From: Onthophagus taurus
Taxonomy: Eukaryota > Arthropoda > Insecta > Coleoptera > Scarabaeidae
Reading direction: 5' to 3'
Assembly: GCF_036711975.1 (NCBI RefSeq)
Contig: NC_091976.1
Coordinates: 28,706,001-28,770,000, forward strand
Length of the DNA stretch: 64,000 nt
Part shown: positions 34,750 through 46,314 of the stretch, piece after piece
Position numbering within the stretch: position 1 is the first letter of the stretch
Layout: every line of letters begins with the position of its first letter
Program-made: the position numbers and the translations under genes
Notes under the pieces: generated by a model
Told to the model about the DNA's origin: nothing
Database searches by the model: none
Seen by the model: only the letters and a program-made list of their open reading frames with translations

Positions 34750-37700
34750 TCACAAAAAAGCATTTTTCCATCCTCCACGTAACCGTTTACTAAAATACTC
34801 CACAAGAGGTTTTAATTCCTCCCTTTCAGCTAAATTTAAAACCTCCTGAGAATCTAAATTGTGATCATATAATTCTCGTCCATAAACTTTCTTCCAATTC
34901 CTTTTAAACTTTTTGGAATTAAACCCAATCCACTCTGTGTATCGATGCGTTTTCGTCCGAATTGAATATCCCATTACTTTAATATTTTTTAAGCGGGGTT
35001 TATCACTATTTGGCATTAACGAAGGGAACGTTCCTGGACGAGGATATTGCATAAAAACCGCGTCTTTATCTGTAACATTCTATAAATACTTGGAATTATA
35101 ATTTAAAAGAAATATAATACCATTTTTTTGAAGGTTTTTTAATAAGGTTATCACGACATATAGATAATTGCGATTTCAATAACATAGAACAGAATATAAA
35201 TGAACTTAAAAAAGACTGGAATAATCATAATCCATACTTCAGCAAAAATTTAAGAATTATACTTGTGAATTATACTTGGTCAGAAGGTTAATTTGCAAGA
35301 AAAAGTCTGAAATTGCAATAGTTATAAACTAGACTTCATCAAAAAACAGGAATTACATTGTTCAAAGTCCACATGAAGTGTGAAATTACTGTTCAGAGAA
35401 AACAAAAAATTGATTATAAACCAAACATGATTTTTCATGGCAATACTTATGTGTTCAATCAAAGAATGCGAAGAATATGAGCAAGAAACCAATACGGAAA
35501 CTTTGCCAATGCAGGATAAGCACAAAAGCAAAGTAACAGCTGCAGAAATGAAGTACCAGGTGGTACAAGATCCGTATAGATAATAAGAGGCTCCCAAAAT
35601 GATGATGATGGACACCCAGAAAGAAGTAGCTGTCAGTATCAAGAACAAAACATACATAACGTTGGCAGAAGACTAGATACTGCTTCTAAAAAACTAAATA
35701 CTGCTTTCTGAAGACTAGATACTGCTCTGAAAGATTAAATACTGCTTTCTGAAGACTAGATACTGCCGACAGGTCTAAATATAGCGTCTGCAACACTAAA
35801 TACTGCTTTCTGAAGATTAGATACTGCTGACAGGTCTAAGTACTGCAAAAGAAAGATAAGATATTGTTGGAGAAAACATACATAACTTTGGCAGAAGACT
35901 AGATACTGCTTCTAGAAGACTAAATACTGCTTTCTGAAGACTAGATACTTCCGACAGGTCTAAATACAACGTCTGGAACACTAAATACTGCCTTCTAAAG
36001 ACTAAAATTGCTTTGTAGAGACTAAATACTGCTTTCTGAAGGCTAGATACTGTTAACAGGTCTAAATACTGCAAAAGAAAGATAAAATATTTTGGAGAAA
36101 ACATACATAACTTTGGCAGAAGACTAGATACTGCTTCTAGAAGATTAAAAACTGCTTTCTGAAGACTAGATACTGCCGATAAGTCTAAATACAGCGTCTA
36201 GAACACTAAATACTGCTTTTTAAAGACTAAAATTGCTTTGTGGAGACTAAATACTGCTTTCTGAAGACTAGCTACTGCTGACAGGTCTAAATACTGCAAA
36301 AGAAAGATAAAATATTTTGGAGAAAACATACATAACTTTGGCAAAAGACTAGATACTGCTTCTAGAAGACTAAATACTGCTTTCTGAAGACTAGATACTG
36401 CCAACAGGTCTAAATACAGCGTATGGAACACTAAATACTGCTTTTTAAAGACTAAAATTGCTTTGTGGAGACTAAATACTGCTTTCTGAAGACTAGCTAC
36501 TGCTGACAGGTCTAAATACTGCAAAAGAAAGATAAAATATTTTGGAGAAAACATACATAACTTTGGCAGAAGACTAGATACTGCTTCTAGAAGACTAAAT
36601 ACTGCTTTCTGAAGACTAGATACTGCCAACAGGTCTAAATACAGCATCTGGAACACTATATACTGCTTTTTAAAGACTAAAATTGCTTTGTGGAGACTAA
36701 ATACTGCTTTCTGAAGACTAGATACTGCTCTGGAAGATTAAATACTGCTTTCTGAAGACTAGATACTGCCGACAGGTCTAAATACAGCGTCTGGAACACT
36801 AAATACTGCTTTTTAAAGACTAAAATTGCTTTGTGGAGACTAAATACTGCTTTCTGAAGACTAGCTACTGCTGACAGGTCTAAATACTGCAAGAGAAAGA
36901 TAAAATATTTTGGAGAAAACATACATAACTTTGGCAAAAGACTAGATACTGCTTCTAGAAGACTAAATACTGCTTTCTGAAGACTAGATACTGCCGACAA
37001 GTCTAAATACAGCGCCTGGAACACTAAATACTGCTTTTTAAAGACTAAAATTGTTTTGTGGAGACTAAATACTGCTTTCTGAAGACTAGCTACTGCTGAC
37101 AGGTCTAAATACTGCAAAGGAAAGATAAGATATTGTTGGAGAAAACATTAAAAAGGCGCCGGCGCCCCCTTTTAGGCGGCGCCCGGGTGCAGTACAACCC
37201 TTGCAGCCCCCGGTAGCACCGCCTCTGGATCCAACGGAAAAATCTACAATTCAACCAGCAAGACCAATGTCTTGCTGGTTGATAGCAAAGTTGATAGCTT
37301 AAGTCTGATAAAATAGGTACCAAACAGAACTTTGATGTTTAAGTTGCTATGGATAACAAATAATACTCCCAGAAGAGAATATAAACACTTTAACTACTTG
37401 ATAATACTCATATGGCTTAGGAACCAAGTCTTGTACGAAACTAACACGGCCGTTTTCGAAGACATCGGTCGCCCCCACCACCACAGAGGCTTTTATTGGT
37501 GTGGATGAGCGTTTCGTGGGTTTCGGGGGCGAGATCAGTTTTTGTGGTTGTTTCAAGCGAGATAACTTCTTATGAATTACTAAGATGAAAGAAACGTGGT
37601 CCGATTTAGGTTGTTTCGGAATTTAGGCTTTAAATACATCGTCTTTAAGCGATGACAAGCAAAAAAATGAAGCAATTCAAGATATGCCTAAACCAATAAA

Positions 37701-40700
37701 TAAAGAGAATTTATACAGATACTATGCTATAATATACTATGCCTAATACACTATATTATATACAGTGTATTACGCATCATACGTAAATCGCGTATTGCAA
37801 TACCAATACTGTGCTATTGGTTGCATACTTGCAATGATGAGGTCGGGTACGATAATTAATTAACACACTGTGCTATGCAAGGATAGAGAAGGAACTGTTA
37901 TCGGGGTTGGTTGTTTAAAATCCTAAGAGACTACAATTAATGTTAATGATACCACAAAGATATAATATTTACTTATTTACTGTCAAGGAAAAGAAAATGT
38001 GGTAGCCTTTTGAACAAGAAATGAATAGATTTAATGTATATGAAATTAAAGGTACTGCATATGAACAAATAACACGAGTTATAGAAAATATTAAACTAAC
38101 CTCTGTAGTCAATATTACCAATGAAAGACTTAATAACATAGAAATGGAAAAAGATCGGTGTTTACAAAACATTAAAGAACATATATTATCATGGAAGGAT
38201 GGCCAAAATATATAAAAGACGTGCTTGATGAAATAAATATTTACATTAAATTCAAAGACAGTTTAGTGTATCATGATGGATTGATATTTTATCAAGACAG
38301 AGTATTAATACCTCAAACAGTGAGAAATTTAAGTATGGAAAAACTTCACATAGGACACAGCGGTGTGGAAAATAGCTTAAAGTTCATTCCAGAAATTCCA
38401 GTTTGAATTAAATTAATTAATATTGAAATCAGTGCGAATTTCTCAAATGTCGGGTTGGGCATGAAGCAGAGGGTGGGTTGTAAATTCCGGGTTGGGTCTG
38501 AAGACGCACGGCTAAACACGATACTTTCTAGTTCTAGTTTTACACTAACACTAGAACTAGCACAAGACCTAGAACTAGAATCATTCGATTTTAGTCGTCT
38601 TGAGAGACGTGGGACTAAATCCGAATGTTTCTAGATTTCGGTCTACTGTTATTTCTAGTATTAATTAGTTAAGTATTGACACACAGTTTCTCTGACGACA
38701 GGTAGTCAGTCGTTATGCATCGAAAGCCTAAAGCTAGGTGTCCACTTGAGAGAAACTTTTGAGAGTACCTCTCGATATCTACTCTTAACTGTGTGTCCAC
38801 TTGAGACTGTTTTAGCTCTTCGAGAGCTTCTATAAAATTTCTCTCAGGACCTTGTCCACTAGTGAAATGTGTTCGTGTTATGGAAAGTAAAATTTATTTT
38901 CTTTCAGTATTTGGTGTGTGTAAACATGGATGTAAAAAAAAGTGGAACATGGAAGTAAAAAAAGAAGCTGTTGGGTGAAATCATGGATTTGGCGTACATT
39001 ATAGCTGGGTGTCATCAAATATCAATATTCGTTATCAAATAGTTAGTTATTTGGCATACTGGATTCACAAAAAAGTGAACTAGATTGTTGAAAAATGTTA
39101 ATTATCACTAAAGGTTTTCACTATCATTAAATATTTAGTGGTAGCGCAATTTTTTCACTATCACTAAAGGTTTAGTGATAATGTAATTCCTTTTTCATTA
39201 TCACTAAATATTCATGATGATGAAATTCGTGTTTTAACTACCACTGAAGAAGTAGTGGTAGTGGTTTAATAGGAAATTGCATGATTAACATTGCTTGTGA
39301 CGTCACATCGAAACTTTAATGTGATTTTTCGGTATGTTCTACACTTTTCTATCTTTTTATTTTTAACGTATCTTTTTGGTCATTTCACATTTATTAAAAA
39401 AAAAAAAATAGGTAGCGTCATCTAACAATGAGAAGAGAGTAACATAAAAAGAGAAATTAAGGTTATGTAAAAGAACGTAGTCATTACTACTACTTGTTCT
39501 AAATATAATAAACAAGTTGATTTATTAAACAATTACAAACCTTTCTTTGTAAAGAAGACACCATAATTGGTACTAAACTTCTTCCCTCCGTACATGTAAG
39601 ACTCAATTTCGAGGTGGAATCCTCACAAATTCTTGGGCAAGGTTCTAAACTTGATGTAATTTGTGTTAGATCGACTAAAGTCGGGAATAAGTCGACCAAT
39701 TCTACTAAATCATCAAGAACTATCATTGTTTGTGTCATTCCTGGAACTTGTATAATCAAAGGTACTCGAGTTGCAACATCAAAATTGCTATATTTTGCGA
39801 ATTCGCCATGTTCTCCCAAAGACCAACCTATTTTAAAATAAAAATTTTAAATTTAATTTTTAGGATATAGTTTCCGATATTTCTGGTGGTTTTTATGACT
39901 CATTCAGGTAGTTTACGAACCCTAAACTCTGGCGTGAGTTGTTCAGATGCGCATTAAATTACAAAAACATAATATTTAAATACTTAATTACTTTGTGTGA
40001 AAATACAATTTATTTAAAATTTGTATTTTTCGAATGTAAACAATAATTAGTATTCTAAATAATGTTTGTTTTTTTAATTTAAAATATAATAAAAAAAAGG
40101 AAGTGCGTCATAAATCACATCCAGGTACTTTTTCGGGGTGATAATTACTGCCACTACTGTTTTTGAGGGTCGTAAAAATCACCAGAAATATCGGAAACTA
40201 TAATTTTAATATCTACCATGATCTCCAAGTAAAACTACAATTGTATTCCTATCGATTTGTTGTAATAATGTCCCAATGAGATCGTCGATATAAGAAATAG
40301 AAGCGGAGTACGCTTGGATTATTTCTTTCGTTTGATTCAAAGGCATTTCCCCGAACGGAAATGAAATGTTTAATTTATCGATATCTTCGCGTTCTCGGAC
40401 GTCCGTCCATGGATTCCAAGCGACAGTTGGCATACTGGATGGTCTCGCATGATTTTTAGGGAGCTTTATTTTATTTAACTGATGAAATCCTACGATTTCA
40501 GTTAAAAATGAATTTTTTTAAACGTTCCAAAATTAAAATGGTATACTCAAATATTCGACGGGAAATTTGAATGGAATGTGTGGTTTATGAAATCCAACGG
40601 CTAAAAAGTATGGGCATTTCTCGTTTTGAATCGTTTTTAAAAAATCAATTGCAGCTTCTAAAATTTCGATATCCGGTAGTGTTCCTTTGGGTTGTTCTTT

Positions 40701-41294
40701 AACTATAACGGGACAAATTAGATTTGCACCTAATGTTCCATCTCTATTTCGGCATGTTTTAGCGTCTTTGTATTTTTCGGTGATTGGATGGAAAGGTTTT
40801 CCTGACCAACTGTATGGATTATCGTCGGTAAAGTTTGATGAAATTCCGGGATGAAAAACTTTCCCAATAGAATGCGTGATATAACCGTGTTCTTTAAAAT
40901 GTTGGGGTAAAGTTGTAAAATTTCCTACAGAGTCCCTCCAATAACTATAAAAATCGTATAAACGAAGAGTATCAGGTCGACGGCTTGTTAGGAAGGAGTT
41001 GCGACTCGGTGCACATAACGATTGCTGAAAATTAAAAAGGAAATAACCCCCAAAATTTGCTTTTATTTTCGTGATCACCTGGCAAAAAGCATGCTTAAAT
41101 ACAAAACTTCTTTTTGATAAACTATCTATGTTTGGAGTGTAAGCATTTTTATCGCCATAAATTCCTAAGGAAGGTCGGAGGTCATCGACGACGATTAAAA
41201 GAATATTTTGTCGTTTACAATATCCAAAATTTTTTTTATCAATAAAATTAATTACCATCAAAAATTGAACGAAAATTTTAACGTTTATATTCAT
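34750..41294 (-). CDS. Iduronate-2-sulfatase (IDS), 5 exons
   Basis: Exons: 41079-41294, 40547-41024, 40217-40489, 39541-39827 and 34750-35079 (GT-AG, phases consistent), giving 527 residues versus 550 in human IDS. It is a lysosomal sulfatase removing 2-O-sulfate from iduronate in heparan and dermatan sulfate. Visible features: an N-terminal hydrophobic segment ([10 protein letters not shown]) likely serving as signal peptide; metal-binding DD37-38 in VVDDLRPS; the formylglycine motif with Cys76 in [50 protein letters not shown]321-322 in [25 protein letters not shown]; and C-terminal QYPRPG, SDKP.LK and MGYSIRT. Intron 1 is only 54 nt. Intron 4 (4461 nt) holds a minisatellite, a MITE and a Gypsy relic. 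The gene looks intact. Confidence 0.95.
35645..37135. repeat. Minisatellite of about 20-bp motif in about 225-bp higher-order units
   Basis: Variants of GAAGACTAGATACTGCTTCT and AGACTAAATACTGCTTTCTG fill the stretch. A larger unit is marked by AACATACATAACTTTGGCA near 35650, 35877, 36101, 36327, 36551 and 36921. Minus-strand frames stay open for long runs (up to 152 residues) only because of the period. It lies in IDS intron 4 and is related, in inverse orientation, to the array at 62620-64000. Confidence 0.92.
37150..37570. other. GC-rich island, probable transposon fragment
   Basis: GGCGCCGGCGCCCCCTTTTA and GGCGGCGCCCGGGTGCAG stand out sharply from the AT-rich intron. A 13-bp hairpin (CAACCAGCAAGAC..GTCTTGCTGGTTG) is at 37252-37281. 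Short frames show no recognisable protein. Confidence 0.4.
37763..37870. mobile_element. MITE copy 3, left arm shortened
   Basis: The right half (CTATTGGTTGCATACTTGCA, GGTCGGGTACGATAATTAAT, TAACACACTG) matches the other two copies. The left arm is truncated to CAGTGTATTACGC. Confidence 0.75.
37985..38410 (+). pseudogene. Ty3/Gypsy-type polyprotein fragment
   Basis: After one frame shift the plus strand reads [40 protein letters not shown] and [14 protein letters not shown]. This is the linker and H-x-GH start of the integrase zinc domain of Gypsy retrotransposons (GWP..DEL..Y..FRDEL....G..IP..LR...L...H.GH.G). It ends abruptly and no LTR is seen. Confidence 0.75.
38515..38665. repeat. CTAG-rich inverted-repeat element, copy 3
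   Basis: CTAGTTCTAGTTTTACACTA, ACACTAGAACTAGC, CCTAGAACTAGAATCATTCG and CCGAATGTTTCTAGATTTCG show the same arms and ACTAAA-type hairpin as at 6750-7170. Confidence 0.6.
39085..39265. repeat. Short tandem repeat of TTCACTATCACTAAA blocks
   Basis: About five blocks of about 40 bases built on TTCACTATCACTAAAGGTTT, degenerating to ACTACCACTGAAGAAGTAGT. It lies in IDS intron 4. Confidence 0.65.
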
Positions 41295-41451
41295 TCTGTA
41301 TTTGAAAAATTATCACTCAAAGAATTGACATTTTTTTATTAATGACAACTGTCATTATCTTTAAAACTAAAATCCCTAAATTAGATACCAACCATAGAAT
41401 TTCATTTCGTTTAAATCGAAATTTTCATTTTATTTATCTTGAAGAAGATTC

Positions 41452-41467
41452 TCTCTCTCGAGAGAGA
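41452..41467. promoter_or_regulatory. GAGA-type palindrome upstream of IDS
   Basis: TCTCTCTCGAGAGAGA is a perfect 16-base palindrome 158 bases upstream of the IDS start codon. CT/GA repeats bind GAGA factor in insects, so it may belong to the IDS promoter. It was assigned by motif only. Confidence 0.4.
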
Positions 41468-41685
41468 AGCGAAATGAACGGCGTTGCCAAATCGTTGTAG
41501 AAATTAATTCTTATATAAAAGCATTATTTGTTGTTATGAACGTATCCCCCCCAAAGGCCTTGCTGTGACGTCATTGGAAGAATTGACATTTCTATATTTT
41601 TATTTATACAGTGTATTTCACTTAAGGACTACATAAAATTATTTAAAAAAAAATATTAAAATATAAAGCGAAATATTAACGGTTA

Positions 41686-42253
41686 TAATTTTATTATTCT
41701 TAGGTTATCCAACTTGACTCGGTTACCATGGTGATTAAGATCCAAATATTGCAGGTGCTTGTCAAAATTGAAATTGAATTTAAGTTTTTTTAAGGAAAAA
41801 GTCTTATTTAATTTGGTTTAAAAGGCTGTGTTTAACTCAAAATTGGTTTATCTAGGGAATTATAAACAAGGTAAGTGGATTAAATCAAAAAAAAGATATT
41901 TTTAATTTATATCTCTTAATTAGAATCGATTTAAATTAATTACAATTAACGAATTTGTTATGAATGCGAGATAATCGTAAAGAATTCGAATTGTTTTAAA
42001 ATTAATAAAAATTAGGTTAGAATTGATAAAAAAATTGGAATAAAATTTTATTATTTTAAGGTTATCCAACTTGACTCGGTTACCATGGTGATTAAGATCC
42101 AAATATTGCAGTTGCTTGTCAAAGTTGCTTGACGTTGAATTTAAGTTTTTTTAATGAAAAACATAATTAATTGGATTTAAAGGGTGTATTTAATTCAAAA
42201 TGGGTAAATGGATGAAATTATAAGCAAGGTAAGTGGATTAAATCAAAAAAAAA
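41686..42253. repeat. Direct duplication of about 210 bp (41686-41897 and 42044-42253)
   Basis: Both copies contain GTTATCCAACTTGACTCGGT, TACCATGGTGATTAAGATCC and AAATATTGCAG, and end with a good splice donor AAGGTAAGTGGATTAAATC. GTTACCATGGTGAT resembles a degenerate RFX X-box. This could be a duplicated promoter plus first exon, but no following plus-strand coding exon is present. Confidence 0.7.
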
Positions 42254-42917
42254 TTTTTTTTAGATCAATTAAAATGTACAAGAATTTAGGGTTAAATAAC
42301 AATTAAAACTAGATCTAATACTAGAACTAAAAAGTTTTTGGGACTGCTCTACTCTGCACGACATGGTAGTAGTATGACGACATAGTGCAATTAAGTGTAA
42401 GTAAGTGCAGTGTCTTGTCAACTGAGTGCAGGTTAGAAAAAGAACTTTCAGTTGTCAATGTCAACTTTAATTTTATTACTATTATATAAAACATTGTTTA
42501 ACTTTATAACCATATTACTACTATCATTAGCAATGCTTCTAATAACGCAAGTACCTGTACCCCTGACATTTAACTTACAACCGTCTGCTACACTAACAAC
42601 TGTTGCACCGTTTTTATTAATATGTTCTAATAACTTTGGATTATTACACATGCGGGCCGTTGCTCCAGAATCTATGTACCACATTCGGTCGTCTCGTTGT
42701 CCTGTTATAGTGTTGGATTTATTGCAATGATGAATTATGGTATTTTCCTTCGCTATATAACTCTTCCTTTTCATTGTCTGAATTTTCTTTCCTGTCTTCT
42801 GTTATCTTGGCTTTGTGTTTCTTCAACCAAGTTATATACTTTCGATCATCTTTCTTCATATGTCCTTTTTTCTTGCAAAAGAAACATTCAATATTTTTCT
42901 TCTCTATACCTCTAGAA

Positions 42918-45205
42918 CAGTGTTTCCCAAACTTCCAGCTTTTTCCCTGTTGTAATTATCAAAACTTCCAGTACTCCTCGTTAAAAAAAAGTTCTTTTAG
43001 CATCAATATAATAAATAAATGTAATAATAATAACATTAACGAAAGCATCAGTGGGATGGATGAAATTGTTTATGTTGAGATGATGCCAAATGATTATAAT
43101 CAGGTTCCGTTAATTTTAATCGAAGATGCGGCTCCACATCCAAAATCCTGTTTCTTTTTTTCGTCTTAATATCGACTAATGTTGAAAACGCAACCTCACA
43201 TAGATATGATGTTGGAAATGGCAAAACATGTTTTAACACTTTTTCTGTTAAATTCGGATATAGTTGTTGCGTTTGCAGTCAAAAAGATGCTAAAGAACAC
43301 TCTTTATGTTTATTTTTCAAAAATCCGCCTGCAGATAACTCCAAGAGCTGTTCTTGTTCCACATTAGATAAATTATCTGGCATGGCAGATGAATCAATAT
43401 TAAACGGATGTCTTATCCATTCAAGGTTTGTCGTTAAATCCGGAAAATAATTTTTCAGGCCCTCTTATAATCCGTCCAAACATTTCAGAACATCCGTATC
43501 AATTGTATCAGATGATTTTATTACAAACTCATGAATAGAGGAAAACGAGTCTAGCTCTCCATTATTAACTCTAGTTTTCCATAACTTTAATTTTTCAATT
43601 GTAGGGTTTACTTTGTCCTGGACATGAAACAATGAAATATCTTTACCTTGTAATGATAAATTGAGTCTATTTAAAATAGAGAATATATCTGCTAAGTATG
43701 CCAATTTGGATAGCCACGTTGAGTCATGTAGACACTTTTTCAGTTCAAATTTGTCATTAAGAAAAACTTGAAAAAAAGCAGAAACACAAAAAGAAGAAAA
43801 CAAAAAGCAGTTGGGTTTGGCTGCTTCCCATTTCTTCACACATTTGTGCAAAAAGTCTTGCGTTTAAAGGTCGACCTTTAATATAATTAACGATTTTTAC
43901 GCTTTCATCAAGAACTTTTCGCAGATCTTACGTGTTGCCAAAGCCTCTCTGTGAATGCAACAATGTGTGGACTTGACATTTGGTACAACCTTCTGAATTT
44001 TTGCTATGAGTCCTTTATTAATGCCGACCATACTTTTTGCACCATCTGTACTTATTGCAACACATTTAGTCCAACTAATTTTGTTATCTTGTATAAATTT
44101 ATTCATAACGTTAAAGATATCTTCTCCTGTTGTATGACCTAATAAAGGCTGGCAAAATAAAATGTCGTCGTTAATTTCTTGGTTCTTTTCGTATCTAACA
44201 AACGCCATAAAATTTGTAAAATTTGTGATATCATCGACTTGTAATGCATAATAACGATTTTGAGAAATATCAGACAATAACATCTGTTTCAAATTATTGG
44301 CCATATCAATTATTCGTCGATGAACTGTATTATTTGACAAGGGTACACGATCAAGAGTTTGTTTTGCTTTATCATTACTTCTGCCATTATTTTGGCAGCT
44401 GGCTTGATTAAAGTTTCGCCAATCATCTCCGCTGCACCACATTTCGCAATTAAAAGCGAGACGCGATACGAAGTTTCTAGGATTTTTTGATTGTCACCTC
44501 CTGTTAAACCTCTCATTACTTTTTGAGATTGATTTAAATCTTTGAGTTTATGTTCAAAAAATTCGATTGGTTTATCTTTGTATTCAAAGTGCTTTGTGTC
44601 AAAATGTCGCTTTAAGTTCGATGGTTTCATACTTTCATTGGTAAGGTTTTTAAAACAAATTACGCAAAGTGGAATGGGTTGCTTTTCATCACCACTCCAC
44701 GAGAAGCCCAATTGAAGGTATTCTTTGTCGTATTTTCGAGTCTTCCTTGCTTTTTTGTTAACCGGTTTTGAAGAAGTTTCGTCTTCGATAATTTCATGAA
44801 TTCGTTCAATTTCGTTTACTTTGCGTTTAGAACATCCGGGTTGCAACCAACGGTCCATAATCTTGATTATTAGATATACACATTATATTTTATAAAAATA
44901 AATAAAAAACAATAAAACTTACTAAAGAAAGCTCCTAAAAATAATACACAAGAGACACACGCGGTATCAGTTCAATAGCGACTGAAGATTTTTACTTGAA
45001 TGCCCGGGGAATCACGGCACCCGGCGACTCGGTGTCAAAAAGTAACATATATACAGGAATAACAAATTTTTATTTTTTTTTAATGTTTAATCAAAAAATA
45101 GTTAAAAGTCTGCTGCACCAGGCGTAGGAAAAGTTGCAACGTGTACCCCCATCAAACTGTTCCTGTACCCCTGGTGATACACGTACCATAGTTTGGGAAA
45201 CACTG
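42918..45205 (-). mobile_element. Complete hAT (Buster/ZBED5-like) transposon nested in copia
   Basis: The terminal inverted repeats are CAGTGTTTCCCAAAC and GTTTGGGAAACACTG. The 8-bp target duplication CTCTAGAA is perfect on both sides (42910-42917 and 45206-45213) and has the central TA typical of Buster-type hATs. The insertion splits the copia gag frame, so the hAT is the younger element. Confidence 0.95.
43048..44858 (-). pseudogene. hAT transposase, ZBED5-like, frame-shifted
   Basis: It begins MDRWLQPGCSKRK. A BED-type finger follows (CVICF with HFDTKH), then IGETLIKPAAKIMAEVM, a frame shift near 44390 and LSNNTVHRRIIDMA. ALQVDDITN and AISTDGAKSMVG carry the two catalytic Asp positions, followed by THCCIHREALA, WLSKLAYLADIFSILN, LNLSLQGKD and the C-terminal dimerisation block TSYLCEVAFSTLVDIKTKKR. 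The order matches ZBED5/FAM200-type hAT transposases. Several stops and frame shifts make it inactive. Confidence 0.88.
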
Positions 45206-45773
45206 CTCTAGAATATTGCAGTGTCTTCATGGCCTTTGAAGCTTCGTCGTCGTCCCGATTTTTTCGTTTTTCATTCTCCTCCAGAAGTCTTTGTTTCACA
45301 AATTCCGCTGTCAACTTGTCCGTTCTCTTTTCTAATGCAATTATAAGATGATCATAACTAGCTGGCAAACTTTGTAAATAAAATATAATCATTTCTTCAG
45401 GAAAAATATGTCCAGCAGTTGTTAATTGCTCCAGTAATTCTTCCATTTTCCTTATGTGAATCTCCATGTCACCACCTTCTGAGAGTTCCCTTTCACATAA
45501 CTTTTTGAGTAGTCTGGTTGTCACTCCTAATGTAGACTTTTTATCTGTAAGGCCCCATATGTCTTCTTTTGGAGTTGGTGGTTCATTTGTAACAACTTCC
45601 CAAAGATTTTCCCGAATTAACAACATCTCAACTCGAAATTTCCATGTCTGATAATTGTTGTTAGATAATAGCTTTATTTGACCCATATGCTTTTCACTTT
45701 CCATCTTGATATCTTTCTGTTATATCTCCTTATTATATATTATATAAGTATTTCAATCTTTATAACCCGCGAT

Positions 45774-45787
45774 CTGGGCCCATAACC
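45774..45787 (-). other. Copia primer-binding site (internal initiator-tRNA match)
   Basis: On the minus strand GGTTATGGGCCCAG follows the CA that ends the putative LTR. It is the complement of the anticodon region of insect initiator tRNA-Met, the half-tRNA primer known for Drosophila copia. It lies 70 bases before the gag start. Confidence 0.8.
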
Positions 45788-45891
45788 TGATGGACTATAC
45801 AAATATAGACAAATATACTAACAAACTACTCATAAAACATGAATGCACTCTTGATTGGGATTGCTTTATGATAAAATATAACATTTCAACA

Positions 45892-46314
45892 GTTTCTATA
45901 AGGCGTGGCATAATTTTAATCACAAATACTAGAGTAAAAATGATAATGATTCATTCCATATGCAACCACGAGATCCATGCTATACAGGGCGTTTACAGAG
46001 GTTATTTCCTTTAAACTTTTTTATTATGTCATAAACTACTAAAATTTTACAACTGATTCTAAAAGCCTGTTTCATTTTAAAATTATTTTCACTCTTAGAA
46101 ATGTTTGATTAGACGCATCGTTTTCGCGTTGTTAAATGAATTCGAATTGTGAATGGGTAGGAAAAGGATTTTAAGTCTTATAAAATAAAACGAGTAATTT
46201 GTCATTTTTGGGATGCTCTTTACTTAATTTTAATAAATAATTCTGTATTCCTATTTTACATCGAGATTGCTTCTAATTGTGTGCTTGAAAACTTTGTGTA
46301 AATAAAATGTTAAA
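45892..46314. other. Intergenic stretch, no gene
   Basis: AT-rich sequence between the copia relic and the 3' end of the secreted-protein gene. It must hold the latter's poly(A) signal on the minus strand. I see no other feature. Confidence 0.4.

Larger units (their letters stand above)
42448..45891 (-). mobile_element. Decayed copia-type LTR retrotransposon, gag to protease
   Basis: From high to low coordinates: a candidate 5' LTR (about 45788-45891), a primer-binding site (45774-45787), and a gag start at 45704 (SEKHMGQIKLLSNNNYQTWK). An internal deletion after PPTPKED follows, then LLKKLCERELSEGGDMEIHI and LQSLPASYDHLIIALEKR. The nested hAT element comes next. Beyond it gag resumes with CFFCKKKGHMKKDD (a CCHC knuckle whose last Cys is Asp) and the protease-like MWYIDSGATARM. 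Integrase, reverse transcriptase and the 3' LTR are absent. Confidence 0.85.

Noticed and set aside
35817-37117. Long Leu/Phe/Val-rich open frames on the minus strand (up to 152 residues).
   Set aside because: They are frames left open by the minisatellite period inside an IDS intron; no start context, no splice logic and no family match.
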